Virus record (IMG/VR): IMGVR_UViG_3300021961_007069
Location: 1 to 63,106 of that record
DNA length: 63,106 nucleotides
Direction: 5' to 3' (one strand)
From: a virus
The position numbers and the translations under genes are program-made. Of this stretch, positions 55,232 through 63,028 are shown piece after piece; position 1 is the stretch's first letter, and the number at the start of each line of letters is the position of its first letter. The notes below the pieces were generated by a model that saw nothing but the letters and a program-made list of their open reading frames with translations, did not search any database and was not told the DNA's origin.

Positions 55232-55801
55232 GTGTCTCTTGTATTGATTGCTGATAGTGCTGGTACCCCAAAAGATTGGGTTAACTTCGAAACTGCTGTT
55301 TGCTATTACGCTAAAGATAAAGTTATCTGGGAAGCAGGTTCTCCTATAAGAGAATTCCTGGGTGGCCATAACTATCTTGGCGAGCAATCGAAGATTACTA
55401 TCTCTTCAATCCTTGGAGTCTCTGGTCCAATCCTTGGTTCTCATTTTTATGATAGAGAGTCAATTTATGCTGATCGTTATGTTTTATACTCACGCGATCG
55501 CCACCTTTGTGCTTACTGCGGCAATCAGTTTCAGCCTAAAGAATTAACTATTGACCATGTCCACCCTCGATCAAGAGGTGGTAAGAATCTTTGGACAAAT
55601 GTTGTAGCAGCATGTAAGCCATGCAACCATAGAAAGGGTAATAAGACTCCAGAAGAGGCTAAGATGCATCTTCTCTATGTTCCATACGTTCCTAATATAT
55701 TCGAAAAGATGATCTTGCGGAATAAAAAGATCTTGGCTGACCAGATGGAATTCCTAATTGGTAGAATTCCAAAGCACAGTAGAATCTTTCCTATCCAATG
55801 A
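55232..55801 (+). CDS. HNH endonuclease (189 aa)
   Basis: GTG start with AGGAG upstream. HNH core: CAYCGNQFQPKELTIDHVHPRSRGG (CxxC then DH, residues about 89-113) and ACKPCNHRKGN (second CxxC and His). The N-terminal 85 residues are unrelated to known domains I recognise. Could be a homing or restriction-type nuclease. Confidence 0.88.
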   Translation: MSLVLIADSAGTPKDWVNFETAVCYYAKDKVIWEAGSPIREFLGGHNYLGEQSKITISSILGVSGPILGSHFYDRESIYADRYVLYSRDRHLCAYCGNQFQPKELTIDHVHPRSRGGKNLWTNVVAACKPCNHRKGNKTPEEAKMHLLYVPYVPNIFEKMILRNKKILADQMEFLIGRIPKHSRIFPIQ

Positions 55802-56361
55802 GGCTGCCAGGCTTACTCTATAAGATTGGAAAGGTTGATACCTCAAAGATTGAAGAGTGCGTAAATGCTCTAACCAGCGAGCAATGGATGGAATGGGACC
55901 TGAGGCAGAATAGATATAAAGTCCATGCTGCCACAGAGTCCTACCCATTCATGTTCTCTGAGTATGGTGAGAAGCCAAAGCTGTACAACCAAGATACAGA
56001 TATCTGGAAGGCAATCAGACCACTGGTCAATAATCTCGAAAGCTTTTATAATACAAAAGCTGCTGCTATTGTTCTTGTTAAACTGAAGCCGAAAACAAAT
56101 ATCATTCCCCACACTGATGGTGGATGGTTTATTGATACGCATAGAATACACATTCCAATTATAACAGATTCGAAGATAGTATTTGTTCTTGATAGTGAAA
56201 AATTCCATCTAGAGGCTGGCAATGTTTATGAGATTAATAATGTTGTGGAACATAGCGTTATCAATCCAACTGATATTGGTCGAGTTCATTTGATGGTTGA
56301 TCTAATGCCTAACCCAATATCAACTATTGACTATAAAAATTTATTAGCAAATGAATTCTAA
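55798..56361 (+). CDS. Aspartyl/asparaginyl beta-hydroxylase-like oxygenase (187 aa)
   Basis: IIPHTDGGW supplies the first metal His with the AspH-type HxxxxW arrangement, THRIHIPI the second strand, LEAGNVYEINNVVEHSVIN the distal His and RVHLMVDL the Arg. AspH enzymes need only His ligands. Targets can be proteins or nonribosomal products. It overlaps the methyltransferase gene by 11 bases. Confidence 0.8.
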   Translation: MRLPGLLYKIGKVDTSKIEECVNALTSEQWMEWDLRQNRYKVHAATESYPFMFSEYGEKPKLYNQDTDIWKAIRPLVNNLESFYNTKAAAIVLVKLKPKTNIIPHTDGGWFIDTHRIHIPIITDSKIVFVLDSEKFHLEAGNVYEINNVVEHSVINPTDIGRVHLMVDLMPNPISTIDYKNLLANEF

Positions 56362-57085
56362 GTATCATATCAACAATCAAGACCATAGAATTTTCACAGG
56401 TAGTGATTGTCCTGAGGTATGGGATACGATTGGCAGGCTACAGTTTGATCTATGCATCGAGCATGGCCTTCATCATCACATGAAATTCATTGATATTGGT
56501 TGTGGATCACTGAGGGGTGGTGTTCATTTCATTAGGCATATTGGTGCTAATTATTTTGGTATTGATAAGCATAGAGAAATGATTGATGCAGGGTTAGATA
56601 TTGAACTCCCTGCTGTTGGATTACACTCATCCTATGATAACTTTGATGTCAATAGTAATTTTGATATTAGCAAGTTCAATGTTAAGTTTGATATGGGCAT
56701 TGCTCAATCAGTCTTTACCCACCTACCTCTATACAAACTTATTGAGTGTCTTGATCAAATCCACCCACACTTTAACATCGGTGGTAAATTTATTGTTACT
56801 TTGTATGTGAATAATAGTAAACAACAAACGATGGAGTATGACATCAACTATAGACTTAAACCTGTATTCGAAGGGAATCCTATTGATGTCGATAAACATT
56901 CTATTCGTCCAGTCAATAATGATGATCCAGAAAATGATAGTGGAATGAAGTCCTTCATTTTCCAACGACATACTGTACAATCAATTACACCTCATATCCA
57001 GGATAAGTGGCAGATGAAAGCGCTTGGTGGGTGGAAAGCACACCCTAGATGGCCCACTTTATACGTGTTTAAAAAAGTCCTTTAG
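56351..57085 (+). CDS. SAM-dependent methyltransferase (244 aa)
   Basis: Motif I KFIDIGCGSLRGGVHFIRHIG, post-I NYFGIDKH and AQSVFTHLP define a class I fold. C-terminal region (PHIQDKWQMKALGGWKAHPRWPTLYVF) resembles methyltransferases linked to glycosylation clusters. Its stop is 2 bases before operator cluster 4. Confidence 0.8.
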   Translation: MNSKYHINNQDHRIFTGSDCPEVWDTIGRLQFDLCIEHGLHHHMKFIDIGCGSLRGGVHFIRHIGANYFGIDKHREMIDAGLDIELPAVGLHSSYDNFDVNSNFDISKFNVKFDMGIAQSVFTHLPLYKLIECLDQIHPHFNIGGKFIVTLYVNNSKQQTMEYDINYRLKPVFEGNPIDVDKHSIRPVNNDDPENDSGMKSFIFQRHTVQSITPHIQDKWQMKALGGWKAHPRWPTLYVFKKVL

Positions 57086-57183
57086 AATCAATAGGTTACG
57101 AATCCTTAAAAATCAACGAGTTACTGTAGATTTTGTAACTCCTTGATTCTACGTGTTGTCTTAATTGACCAACCGCGTATAGT
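57084..57183 (+). promoter_or_regulatory. Operator element cluster 4 (three copies) and early-type promoter
   Basis: Reverse copies at 57084-57099 and 57109-57124, a forward copy at 57135-57150, 43 bases before the -10. TTGTCT (57156-57161), 16-base spacer with ATTGACCA, and TATAGT (57178-57183). The ATG at 57191 lies at the expected start. Confidence 0.78.
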
Positions 57184-57190
57184 GGGCGAC

Positions 57191-57574
57191 ATGAACAAAC
57201 GCGAATACACATTTGACGAGAACATCGTTTCCGACCTCCACAAGGATGCCTATGGCAGCCGTCCTGGAGAATACTTCTGGGCTCATTGGGACGCTTGCAA
57301 CAGCGATGACAAGCAGCGGATCTGGGATGGATTGCTCGATGATCTTGACCGTGCTGTCGAGAACGAGCGCGAGATGCAGATCGAGGCTATCCATGACCTT
57401 GAAGATCAAATCAAGTTCATATTGTCGACGGTCGCCGGCTCGACTCGTGAGGACGCGATTCGCTATCTCCACGAACAGCATGACACAAACGGCAACATCG
57501 AGTATCTCGAATACAATCTCGGCGTGCCATATGGTTATCTGAGTGGTCGTAATATTGGTGACATGGCTGCCTAA
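57191..57574 (+). CDS. Acidic unknown protein, leaderless (127 aa)
   Basis: ATG 57191 fits the promoter; earlier in-frame starts lie upstream of it. Acidic helical protein (DDKQRIWDGLLDDLDRAVENEREMQIEAIHDLEDQ). C/G-ending codons are common. No domain recognised; an early host-interaction role is possible. Confidence 0.75.
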   Translation: MNKREYTFDENIVSDLHKDAYGSRPGEYFWAHWDACNSDDKQRIWDGLLDDLDRAVENEREMQIEAIHDLEDQIKFILSTVAGSTREDAIRYLHEQHDTNGNIEYLEYNLGVPYGYLSGRNIGDMAA

Positions 57575-57586
57575 GAGGATTATACA

Positions 57587-57901
57587 ATGTTGTTTGAAAA
57601 TTATGATTTTGACATGGCTCTTTATAAGTATGCTGACCATCTTGTTGCAACGTATAACAAGACGGGCTCAGAGGGTCACTATCAAGTGTCATTTGATCGT
57701 GGTCGCAAGTTTCTGAAGGTTGTCTCCAATTCTTGGGGCTCACGTTCGGTGCATAGTTTCATCTGCATCAAGGAACATGATGGCTGGAAGTATGGTGACA
57801 TTCTGAAGGCTGCTTCTTGGGCACAACCTGCAAAGAACTTTGCTCGTGGTAATATTTTGAATACTAGCTCATATGTCAATCATCGATGGGTGGGACTCTA
57901 A
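57587..57901 (+). CDS. Unknown early-type protein (104 aa)
   Basis: Alpha/beta-type soluble protein (YQVSFDRGRKFLKVVSNSWGSRSVHSFICIKEHDGWKYGDILKAASW) resembling small phage proteins of unknown function. SD AGAGGA. Ends on the next start. Confidence 0.72.
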   Translation: MLFENYDFDMALYKYADHLVATYNKTGSEGHYQVSFDRGRKFLKVVSNSWGSRSVHSFICIKEHDGWKYGDILKAASWAQPAKNFARGNILNTSSYVNHRWVGL

Positions 57902-58152
57902 TGAATACAACAATCGCTAATACAAAACAGATTCGGAAGCTTTTCAAGCAGACGTTTTCGATTAGTCCTCTTTTTACAAACACTGTGGCTGATCCTGATA
58001 TGCGGACTCTTGGCTTCTTCTTTCCAACTAACGTTGATGCTGCTTTGGATATGATTAAGAGTAAGTTGCAAGAAGCAGGATTTAGTAATCAAGTATACAC
58101 GACTGGCAATTGCTACGTTCGAGTCGTAGCTGTTAAGTCGACTGGTGCGTAA
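57901..58152 (+). CDS. Unknown early-type protein (83 aa)
   Basis: Basic soluble protein (TKQIRKLFKQTFSIS, FFFPTNVDAALDMIKSKLQEAGF). TAATG coupling at both ends. No family recognised. Confidence 0.7.
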   Translation: MNTTIANTKQIRKLFKQTFSISPLFTNTVADPDMRTLGFFFPTNVDAALDMIKSKLQEAGFSNQVYTTGNCYVRVVAVKSTGA

Positions 58153-58577
58153 TGTCTCTTTCACGTAAGAGGCAGATCGCCGATAGAAATTTAGAAGGGT
58201 TTGAATACAAAATGTCATACGAACAAGCATTAGAGGCTGCTGGTGCGCGAGTAATCTCGTTCCAGGAGTTTGGTGACTGGCAAGGCTCATGGGTCGCGCT
58301 AGTTGAGTATCAGGGTGAACGTGGTTGGGTGCAGGGTGCGTTTGGCTCTTGCGATCACTGCGATTCGTTCCAAGCTGAGTTTGATTGGGATTCAGACTTT
58401 GCGTGTGAAGATGTTCAGGAACGTCTTGCGCAGTTTGGTCGTTCGTATCTAGATGACCTACTCACGACAGAGCAGGTATTGCGTCAGTATGATGCTGATG
58501 CGGATTGGGATTCTGACTCAGAAGCTGCTGCGTTCTGGATTCGCGAAACAGAACAGACTTATCGGAGCGTGCAATGA
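58152..58577 (+). CDS. Acidic unknown protein with Cys pair (141 aa)
   Basis: GWVQGAFGSCDHCDSFQAEFDWDSDF has a CxxC and very acidic surroundings; ARVISFQEFGDWQGSWVALVEY is beta-type. Could bind a metal. Phage family of unknown role. Confidence 0.7.
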   Translation: MSLSRKRQIADRNLEGFEYKMSYEQALEAAGARVISFQEFGDWQGSWVALVEYQGERGWVQGAFGSCDHCDSFQAEFDWDSDFACEDVQERLAQFGRSYLDDLLTTEQVLRQYDADADWDSDSEAAAFWIRETEQTYRSVQ

Positions 58578-58795
58578 ACGAACGAATTCGACAACTTGCT
58601 GAGCAGGCTGGATTCCGTTCTGATGTAACTGTTACCGATGGTAACAATAAAAGAATGGATACCAAAACATCTATTGCGTTAGAAAAGTTCGCCGAGTTGA
58701 TTGTTCGGGAAGTGTTTGCCAAGATTGAGGACGAAAGGTTTGAAGTATATCAACCTGTGAAAGAATCAGTAATGAAACATTTCGGAGTTGAATGA
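58574..58795 (+). CDS. Conserved small phage protein (73 aa)
   Basis: RIRQLAEQAGF and ALEKFAELIVREVFAKI with a C-terminal KHFGVE form a pattern widely seen in small phage proteins of unknown function. ATGA overlaps on both sides. Confidence 0.78.
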   Translation: MNERIRQLAEQAGFRSDVTVTDGNNKRMDTKTSIALEKFAELIVREVFAKIEDERFEVYQPVKESVMKHFGVE

Positions 58796-59184
58796 TGGGC
58801 ACTAATTATTATGTTGTTGATAATGTTTGCGAATGCTGTAAGCGATATGATGAAAAATATCATATCGGCAAGAGTTCGTATGGTTGGGCATTCTCTTTCC
58901 AAGGTTACAAGTACGATGGTCTGACCACTTGGCAAAAGTGGAAAGAGTATCTTACTGACAAAATCATCTATGATGAGTATGGTGAACAAATTTCATTTGA
59001 TAAGTTTGTTGAACTGGTAGAAGTCCATACACATCCGAACTATGTGATTGTGAATGAGTATCACCCACAAGGTCGCAAGGTAAAGGTTCACAACGAAGAA
59101 GGTCGTAAAGAAGGCTGGTTCAACCCAGAGTATGATTGGGATGATCCAGAAGGTTATTCGTTTTGCTCAAGAGAATTTAGTTAG
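58795..59184 (+). CDS. Conserved MGTNYY-type protein (129 aa)
   Basis: Start at the second ATG gives MGTNYYVVDNVCECCKRYDEKYHIGKSS, a pattern shared by phage and bacterial hypothetical proteins with a Cys/His metal-like site. The C-terminus is acidic (EYDWDDPEG). Function unknown. Confidence 0.75.
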   Translation: MGTNYYVVDNVCECCKRYDEKYHIGKSSYGWAFSFQGYKYDGLTTWQKWKEYLTDKIIYDEYGEQISFDKFVELVEVHTHPNYVIVNEYHPQGRKVKVHNEEGRKEGWFNPEYDWDDPEGYSFCSREFS

Positions 59185-59191
59185 AAAAGAC

Positions 59192-59220
59192 TTGTCCTAA
59201 CAACAAAGCTGTAGTATAAT
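59192..59220 (+). promoter_or_regulatory. Sigma70-type promoter for a leaderless gene
   Basis: TTGTCC (59192-59197), 17 bases, TATAAT (59215-59220). The ATG at 59227 lies 6 bases after the -10. No operator element is present. Confidence 0.7.
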
Positions 59221-59226
59221 AATTGT

Positions 59227-59478
59227 ATGAACAAAGTACCGAAAGTTATCTTCTTATACGATGATAGATTACCACACCAAATTGGTATCTTCAGATACAT
59301 TATCTACACATTCTCTGGTAAAGAGAAAGTTGTATATAATATTTGTATTGCAGACCAACACAACAAACAAAACCTAAAATATGTAACTGAATATGGACAT
59401 ACCATTCCAAGCAGTATTGGCTCAGCATTGTTTAGATATTTTAATGATAGGGTAGAAGATGTTTATCAAAACGCCTGA
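59227..59478 (+). CDS. Unknown protein, leaderless (83 aa)
   Basis: Beta-type soluble protein (KVIFLYDDRLPHQIGIFRYIIYTFSGKEKVVYNICIADQ). It overlaps the next gene by 20 bases. No family recognised. Confidence 0.7.
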   Translation: MNKVPKVIFLYDDRLPHQIGIFRYIIYTFSGKEKVVYNICIADQHNKQNLKYVTEYGHTIPSSIGSALFRYFNDRVEDVYQNA

Positions 59479-59908
59479 ATCGTATCACTTTGACCACAAG
59501 TATGCCCTCAACATTATCGAAGAGCAGTACAAAGCCGAGTACATGGGATACTGGGCAATTAAGCGTGGTGGCAGTTGGAGCGAGATGCCTGTTGATGTTT
59601 TCTATCAACCAAATCCTGATTTGTCCAAGGGTCACTCACACTACTTTGGAATCTTCACGGTTCCAGGACAGGGTGTGATGATTACAGATGCCAAAAGTGC
59701 ATTCAGCGAACCGATCACTGGCTTGCTGACGGAAGATGGTGAGGTGATTGTCAGTCGCTATCGGCACGATTGTGTTCAGAAGGGACCATACATGATTGAT
59801 GGTGGTCGCGACTATTTGCGCACCAGTGGTAACAACGCTGATGGTAAGTTGGTCAAGGTGACTGTTGTCGATGGCGAGTTTCAGTTTGAGGTCTACGGTG
59901 AAGTTTGA
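59459..59908 (+). CDS. Unknown protein (149 aa)
   Basis: Soluble beta-rich protein (MGYWAIKRGGSWSEMPVDVFYQPNPDLSKGHSHYFGIF, GPYMIDGGRDYLRTS). Codons are C/G-biased. ATG lies within the previous gene end. No domain recognised. Confidence 0.72.
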   Translation: MFIKTPESYHFDHKYALNIIEEQYKAEYMGYWAIKRGGSWSEMPVDVFYQPNPDLSKGHSHYFGIFTVPGQGVMITDAKSAFSEPITGLLTEDGEVIVSRYRHDCVQKGPYMIDGGRDYLRTSGNNADGKLVKVTVVDGEFQFEVYGEV

Positions 59909-59909
59909 T

Positions 59910-60026
59910 ATGCATTGGGTCAAGCGATGGTCTTTTGGATCAACAGCGCGATTCAATAATGGTAATCCTTATCGCGACTTTCGCATTGGACCAATCATGA
60001 TTCGATGTTTTTGGATAAAGCAATGA
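59910..60026 (+). CDS. Small basic protein (38 aa)
   Basis: Basic Trp/Arg-rich ORF (WVKRWSFGSTARFNNGNPYRDFRIGP) filling the gap between two coupled genes with ATGA overlap at its end. Resembles phage proteins that include NGNPYRDFR-type strings; modest support. Confidence 0.5.
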   Translation: MHWVKRWSFGSTARFNNGNPYRDFRIGPIMIRCFWIKQ

Positions 60027-60316
60027 ATGGTGTTTGCTATTCGACAAACTTGATGGGACCAATCAACCTTGAGTGGATAAAGCAACACGGTGAAGGTTGG
60101 TGCGCTGGTCGCATTGACATTTACGGTGAGGGATTGTATCCTGATGAAATAGGATTGCCACCCATGAAGTCAGAGGACTGGGGTCGTTTTAGTGATTGGT
60201 TAGATACTTTTGAAACTGATTATATGTGGACTCTTAGAATGTTGGTTTCTGAATATGAGAAAACAAATCCCAAGATTCAATGGCACCATACACCAGAGTG
60301 GGAGATGGACAAATGA
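60023..60316 (+). CDS. Unknown protein (97 aa)
   Basis: ATG 60023 overlaps the preceding stop. Acidic soluble protein (NLEWIKQHGEGWCAGRIDIYGEGLYPDEIGLPPM). Coupled to the next gene by ATGA. Confidence 0.72.
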   Translation: MNGVCYSTNLMGPINLEWIKQHGEGWCAGRIDIYGEGLYPDEIGLPPMKSEDWGRFSDWLDTFETDYMWTLRMLVSEYEKTNPKIQWHHTPEWEMDK

Positions 60317-60543
60317 ACAAGAAGATTACAGTTGAACTTGATTGGGATACAATGGACAAGATCACAACTTGCTCAATGAAGGGTGTTGCTGAGAGTCTTG
60401 AAGACGATCTTGAGAAGCGCAAGGCTGGAACTGGCATGGCAATCTTTCATGAAAATAAGAAGAAAGACATTGCTGAGATCAAACGACATATTGATGCGTT
60501 CAAGACTGTGTTGAAGTATTATGGAGAAGGTGATGAGCAATGA
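60313..60543 (+). CDS. Helical unknown protein (76 aa)
   Basis: ATG 60313. Charged helical protein (ITVELDWDTMDKITTCSMKGVAESLEDDLEKRK, IAEIKRHIDAFKTVLKYYG), a pattern common in small phage proteins. Function unknown. Confidence 0.75.
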   Translation: MNKKITVELDWDTMDKITTCSMKGVAESLEDDLEKRKAGTGMAIFHENKKKDIAEIKRHIDAFKTVLKYYGEGDEQ

Positions 60544-60904
60544 AGACCGTCTTAAATCACTAGAAGAGATTAGTAAGATCTTTAATGAGGCGATGGCCGA
60601 GGTTGAGAAGGAATCAGAAGACTTTTGGAACAGTCTTTCTAAAGATGACCAGTTAAAAGCATTCTGTGCTATCTCACGAAGAATCTATAAGGGTGAGATT
60701 GAGGATAGAGGAACATATCGTTATGTTCTTTATGATGTATTTGGGTTTGGTCCAGAAGCCTATGCCCCTGCTCAGTTGGCTGGATACTTGGCAATTCACA
60801 ATTCTATTATGGCATCTGATCATGATGAAAGATTGCTCAAGGCATTCTGTGTCAAGTTTGGAATTGAAGATGCTGATGCAAAGATAAGAGATTACTTTTT
60901 ATGA
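60533..60904 (+). CDS. Unknown acidic helical protein (123 aa)
   Basis: ATG 60533 with AAGGTGATG upstream, overlapping the previous gene by 11 bases. EEISKIFNEAMAEVEKESEDFWNSLSKDDQLKAFCAIS is helical and resembles small phage proteins near the 61095-type gene. Confidence 0.73.
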   Translation: MSNEDRLKSLEEISKIFNEAMAEVEKESEDFWNSLSKDDQLKAFCAISRRIYKGEIEDRGTYRYVLYDVFGFGPEAYAPAQLAGYLAIHNSIMASDHDERLLKAFCVKFGIEDADAKIRDYFL

Positions 60905-61098
60905 CCGAAAAAGAATACGATGTCGTTCTTGATGTTCTGCAAAAGCACCATGACAAACTTTGGGAAATGACGAAACGAAACATGGAATCTGAGTTTCTTG
61001 GAATGGGTATCATGGACGACATTCGATTACAACAAATGGCTGAAATCAAAGAAGCGATTCGTTGGTGGAAAGAACGAAAGGAGATGCTTGGAAAATGA
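60901..61098 (+). CDS. Small charged helical protein (65 aa)
   Basis: Charged helical protein (YDVVLDVLQKHHDKLWEMTKRNM, EIKEAIRWWKERKEML). ATGA overlaps on both sides. No family recognised. Confidence 0.7.
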   Translation: MTEKEYDVVLDVLQKHHDKLWEMTKRNMESEFLGMGIMDDIRLQQMAEIKEAIRWWKERKEMLGK

Positions 61099-61337
61099 AG
61101 AAGTTTGATCGTTTTGAATTTGAGCAGCAGATCATGGAATGCTGGAATGTCACGAGTGACGTTAAGACTGTGGCTAAATATCTTATGGACGCTCCTCTTG
61201 AGACTGGTAGAGAAGATAAGATTGCCAACATGCTAATTGGTATCGAAGCACTCTATAATGCAAAGTTCGATGAGCTGTTCCGTCAGTATGAAGCGATCAT
61301 TAAGGAACAGCATGATAGAGACAATAGTAAAGAATAA
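61095..61337 (+). CDS. Conserved small phage protein (80 aa)
   Basis: FDRFEFEQQIMECWNVTSDVKTVAKYLMDAPL...DKIANMLIGIEALYNAKFDELF matches a phage family of unknown function found in many myophages. ATG 61095 overlaps the preceding stop. Confidence 0.8.
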   Translation: MKKFDRFEFEQQIMECWNVTSDVKTVAKYLMDAPLETGREDKIANMLIGIEALYNAKFDELFRQYEAIIKEQHDRDNSKE

Positions 61338-61341
61338 CACA

Positions 61342-61938
61342 ATGTGTAGTGAGAAGAGAATCCAATCTCTTCGAAATATACTACCTAAGATAAACAACCT
61401 TGGCGGCGATATTGTAGAATGCGGTACGTGGAGGGGCGGACTTGCTGCCCTCATGTTACAGCATGTATTAGATCATAATGTTAGTAAGCTAATCTTTATC
61501 TATGATACATTTGAAGGTATGCCAGAGCCTGGTGATAAGGATCATCCAGATGCTTTAAGACGATACAGCGAATTGAAGGATGGTGAGTATTCAGATTGGT
61601 GTAGAGCTGGGATTGATATCGTTAGAGACACACTAAGACAAGTAACAAAAACGTACAGTGACCATTGCTACCTTATTGAAGGTAAAGTAGAAGATACACT
61701 AGAAGTATTTGGGCCAGAGGCAATCGCTCTTTGTAGATTGGATACAGACTGGTACTCTTCTACCAAGATTGAAATGGAAGTCCTCTTTCCAAGAGTCGTC
61801 AAAGGTGGCTATATCATTGTAGATGATTACTCAGACTGGCCTGGATGTAAGTTGGCTGTGGATGAATACTTGGCCAACGTAGAAGAAGACTACAACCTAT
61901 CAATAGAAGACGGATCTTTGGTGATACACAAACTATGA
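61342..61938 (+). CDS. TylF/MycF-type O-methyltransferase (198 aa)
   Basis: ATG 61342 follows AAAGAA. GGDIVECGTWRGGLAALML, YDTFEGMPEP, CRLDTDWYSSTKIEMEVLFPRVVKGGYIIVDDYSDWPGC (about residues 130-168) are the macrocin O-methyltransferase signatures, including the metal-binding Asp residues. It probably methylates a sugar. Fits the glycan-modifying set. Confidence 0.88.
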   Translation: MCSEKRIQSLRNILPKINNLGGDIVECGTWRGGLAALMLQHVLDHNVSKLIFIYDTFEGMPEPGDKDHPDALRRYSELKDGEYSDWCRAGIDIVRDTLRQVTKTYSDHCYLIEGKVEDTLEVFGPEAIALCRLDTDWYSSTKIEMEVLFPRVVKGGYIIVDDYSDWPGCKLAVDEYLANVEEDYNLSIEDGSLVIHKL

Positions 61939-62516
61939 AAAACTATTTTATAAGAGAAGGCTATAAGGTTCGTTTAGAGAACATGTTCTACAATGATACG
62001 AACATGAAGGACGAATGGCAGAAGGAAGTCTATGAGTATGCTCGTCTTCAATTCAATCTTCACAATCTTAAAAGTGTTTGGGATATAGGCACAGGGTCTG
62101 GTTATAAGCTCTTGAAGAACTTTGGTGACGTAAAGACACTTGGCACTGATCTTACGCCGACTGTTAATTGGTTAAGAGCGACTTATCCAAATAGAGACTG
62201 GTCTGATAGTTTTGAAGTCTTTCATGGCTATGATATGATCATCTGTTCTGATGTCATTGAACACATTCCTGATCCAGACCCTCTCTTGGATACAATCGAA
62301 CAAGCAAATCCAAAACTGATTGTCTTCTCTACTCCAGAGCGAATGTTGTTCCCAAGAGGCTATGATGGTCCACCTGATAACGTCTGCCATGTAAGAGAGT
62401 GGACGTTCGATGAATTTGGCAAATACATCGATTCCAGGTTCCAGGTCTTAGACCACTTCATATCTAACGAAAAACAGGCTACCCAATGCCTGCTAGCAGC
62501 CGTCAGAAACACGTAA
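61935..62516 (+). CDS. SAM-dependent methyltransferase (193 aa)
   Basis: Motif I SVWDIGTGSGYKLL, ICSDVIEHIPDPDPLLD and LIVFSTPERMLF fit class I methyltransferases. Coupled to the TylF-like gene by ATGA, so the two may act on one product. Confidence 0.82.
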   Translation: MKNYFIREGYKVRLENMFYNDTNMKDEWQKEVYEYARLQFNLHNLKSVWDIGTGSGYKLLKNFGDVKTLGTDLTPTVNWLRATYPNRDWSDSFEVFHGYDMIICSDVIEHIPDPDPLLDTIEQANPKLIVFSTPERMLFPRGYDGPPDNVCHVREWTFDEFGKYIDSRFQVLDHFISNEKQATQCLLAAVRNT

Positions 62517-62531
62517 TTCCAAAATCCCTGT

Positions 62532-62620
62532 AGAATCAATAAGTTACAGTTCCTTTAGAATCAAGCAGTTACTAACTCCTTGATTTTACGTGTTGCCTTA
62601 ATTGACCATTCGCGTATAGT
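62532..62620 (+). promoter_or_regulatory. Operator element cluster 5 (three copies) and early-type promoter
   Basis: Reverse copies at 62532-62547 and 62557-62572, a forward copy at 62572-62587, 43 bases before the -10. TTGCCT (62593-62598), 16-base spacer with ATTGACCA, TATAGT (62615-62620). From the spacer to the ATG it is nearly identical to cluster 4. Confidence 0.78.
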
Positions 62621-62627
62621 GGGCGAC

Positions 62628-62777
62628 ATGGAAACAATAACTGCAATTGAACAAGAGGCCTGGAACGAGTACGAACTCGTCCAGGGTGATATTGACGTCA
62701 AGCGCGAGGAGCAAGAGCAACTCGCTTGGATTGAGAGCCGCCTTGGCGGTTGGGATGATCTCGAGGACTACATCTAA
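62628..62777 (+). CDS. Small acidic protein, leaderless (49 aa)
   Basis: ATG 62628 sits 7 bases after the -10. Very acidic helical protein (AIEQEAWNEYELVQGDIDVKREEQEQLAWIESRLGG). It is coupled to the next gene by TAATG. Confidence 0.68.
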   Translation: METITAIEQEAWNEYELVQGDIDVKREEQEQLAWIESRLGGWDDLEDYI

Positions 62778-63028
62778 TGACGCTAAACGAATATGATAAG
62801 CTGTTGAGGGGCCATGACTGGTACTACAACTACTCAGACGATGGTCGTGTTTGGCGGGCTGGTGAAAGTGTCCAGAGTCAGATTGTGAGTCTTTCTAAAA
62901 TGTCGGAAGACCATCTTACCCTCTATAACGCTTGGAGTAAGTATTACTTTTCTGGTCCAAATTTCAACTCTGAGAAATTTACGAAAGAGCAGTTGGACGA
63001 AGTCCGTAAGACACTAGGAGTACTTTAA
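62777..63028 (+). CDS. Unknown early-type protein (83 aa)
   Basis: Soluble protein (LLRGHDWYYNYSDDGRVWRAGE, KFTKEQLDEVRKTLGVL). The WYYxYSDD string recalls small phage proteins of unknown function. Confidence 0.7.
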   Translation: MTLNEYDKLLRGHDWYYNYSDDGRVWRAGESVQSQIVSLSKMSEDHLTLYNAWSKYYFSGPNFNSEKFTKEQLDEVRKTLGVL

